Below the pieces are notes generated by a model that worked only from the letters and a program-made list of their open reading frames with translations, was not told the origin of the DNA and ran no database searches. This document shows, piece by piece, positions 63,625-64,000 of a DNA stretch of 64,000 nucleotides. The stretch's first letter is position 1. Each line of letters starts with the position of its first letter. Position numbers and translations under genes: made by a program. The DNA is from Burkholderia catarinensis (GTDB lineage: Bacteria; Pseudomonadota; Gammaproteobacteria; Burkholderiales; Burkholderiaceae), in NCBI RefSeq assembly GCF_001883705.2, contig NZ_MDEQ02000006.1:186001-250000 (forward strand), written 5' to 3'.

Positions 63625-64000
63625 TCAGAGTTGCGCCAGGCCGCCGTCAACGGCGAGCTCGCTGGCTGTCATGAAGCTGCTGTCCGACGACGCGAGAAAG
63701 GCAGCTGCCGCCCCGATCTCCGCCGGATCGGCCATGCGCTGGAGCGGCGTCATCGACGCATAGATTTTCTGGCCCTCCTCGCCTAGCGCTTCCTTCGCGA
63801 GTTCGGTCGCAGTCGCCCCGGGCGACAGCACGTTGACCCGGATGCCGGTGCCCTTCAGGTCCTCCGCCCAGGTCCGCGCGAGGTTGCGCACGGCCGCTTT
63901 GCTCGCGCTGTAGGCGCTCATTCCCGGGGCACCCGTGGTGCCCGCGCTCGATCCAGTCAGGATGATCGAACCGCCGTTGCCCATCAGCGGCAACGCCTTC
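63625..64000 (-). CDS. SDR-family oxidoreductase (5' end outside window)
   Basis: 125 residues of the C-terminal part are visible. Seen: SIILTGSSAG (Ser of the catalytic triad), YSASKAAVRNLART (Tyr-x-x-x-Lys), VNVLSPGAT, and TASELAVDGGLAQL. A classical short-chain dehydrogenase/reductase, but the N-terminal cofactor motif and start are cut off, so NAD/NADP preference and substrate are unknown. Confidence 0.85.
   Translation of the reverse strand, partial: KALPLMGNGGSIILTGSSAGTTGAPGMSAYSASKAAVRNLARTWAEDLKGTGIRVNVLSPGATATELAKEALGEEGQKIYASMTPLQRMADPAEIGAAAAFLASSDSSFMTASELAVDGGLAQL

Noticed and set aside
1..64000. tRNA, rRNA or replication origin
   Set aside because: No tRNA cloverleaf, rRNA stretch or dnaA/parAB genes were seen. 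DnaA-box-like repeats alone do not make an origin.

Overview
The window is high-GC (mostly mid-60s percent by eye) DNA from a betaproteobacterium, most likely Burkholderia and probably the Burkholderia cepacia complex. The main pointers are a Pen-type class A beta-lactamase with its divergent LysR regulator, a Burkholderia-style VgrG island, and paralogue-rich gene content with an extra MreB, RstAB-like and QseBC-like regulators and a very long beta-strand-repeat autotransporter. No rRNA, tRNA, CRISPR array or replication origin was recognised. The species and replicon cannot be fixed from the sequence alone.

Layout, left. 1-780: 3' part of an FAD amine oxidase (PuuB-like). 1.3-4.7 kb: cytosine permease, cytosine deaminase and a RutR-like TetR regulator in one operon, with a strong dyad upstream that is a likely operator. 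4.7-21.3 kb: mostly leftward housekeeping or metabolic genes. These are a glycine-zipper protein, a beta-helix secreted protein, TauE/SafE and NnrU membrane proteins, a TfoX-domain protein with a histone-like tail, an Ldh2-family dehydrogenase, an M20 dipeptidase, nitronate monooxygenase, FtrA divergent from a rhodanese, a superinfection-immunity-like membrane protein, a P450, YodC, a PEP-mutase-like enzyme, GNAT and RpiR. 21.0-23.6 kb: a ygiW / qseB-qseC locus with the same divergent arrangement as in enterobacteria.

Middle. 24.4-32.3 kb is a compact leftward type VI secretion operon: PAAR-like protein, VgrG, a large effector with an N-terminal degenerate LytM/M23 fold and a C-terminal aspzincin (M35-like) metalloprotease signature, two tandem exported immunity-candidate paralogues, and a classic 84-aa PAAR protein. 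A decayed IS2-group element (32.9-34.1 kb) follows. From 34.2 to 37.8 kb eight copies of a 35-bp repeat surround a small membrane protein and the penB/penR beta-lactamase locus; a ninth copy lies at 23.6 kb. Each copy is an inverted pair of DnaA-box-like 9-mers separated by exactly 17 bp.

Right. 37.9-47.4 kb: glycogen-debranching-type enzyme and a 2252-aa autotransporter with near-identical ~561-bp internal repeats. 48-54.8 kb: YdcF/ElyC protein, solitary MreB paralogue, PlpD-type (type Vd) patatin autotransporter and an RstAB-like two-component system divergent from glutaminase. 55.9-59.1 kb is a lower-GC accessory patch. It contains a cytochrome c bracketed by a duplication of the glutaminase 3' end, a solitary barstar-like gene and small orphan ORFs that resemble an immunity-gene graveyard. 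59.5-64 kb: an HxlR regulator with two palindromic operators and a cluster of NAD(P)-binding oxidoreductases, the last one cut by the window end.
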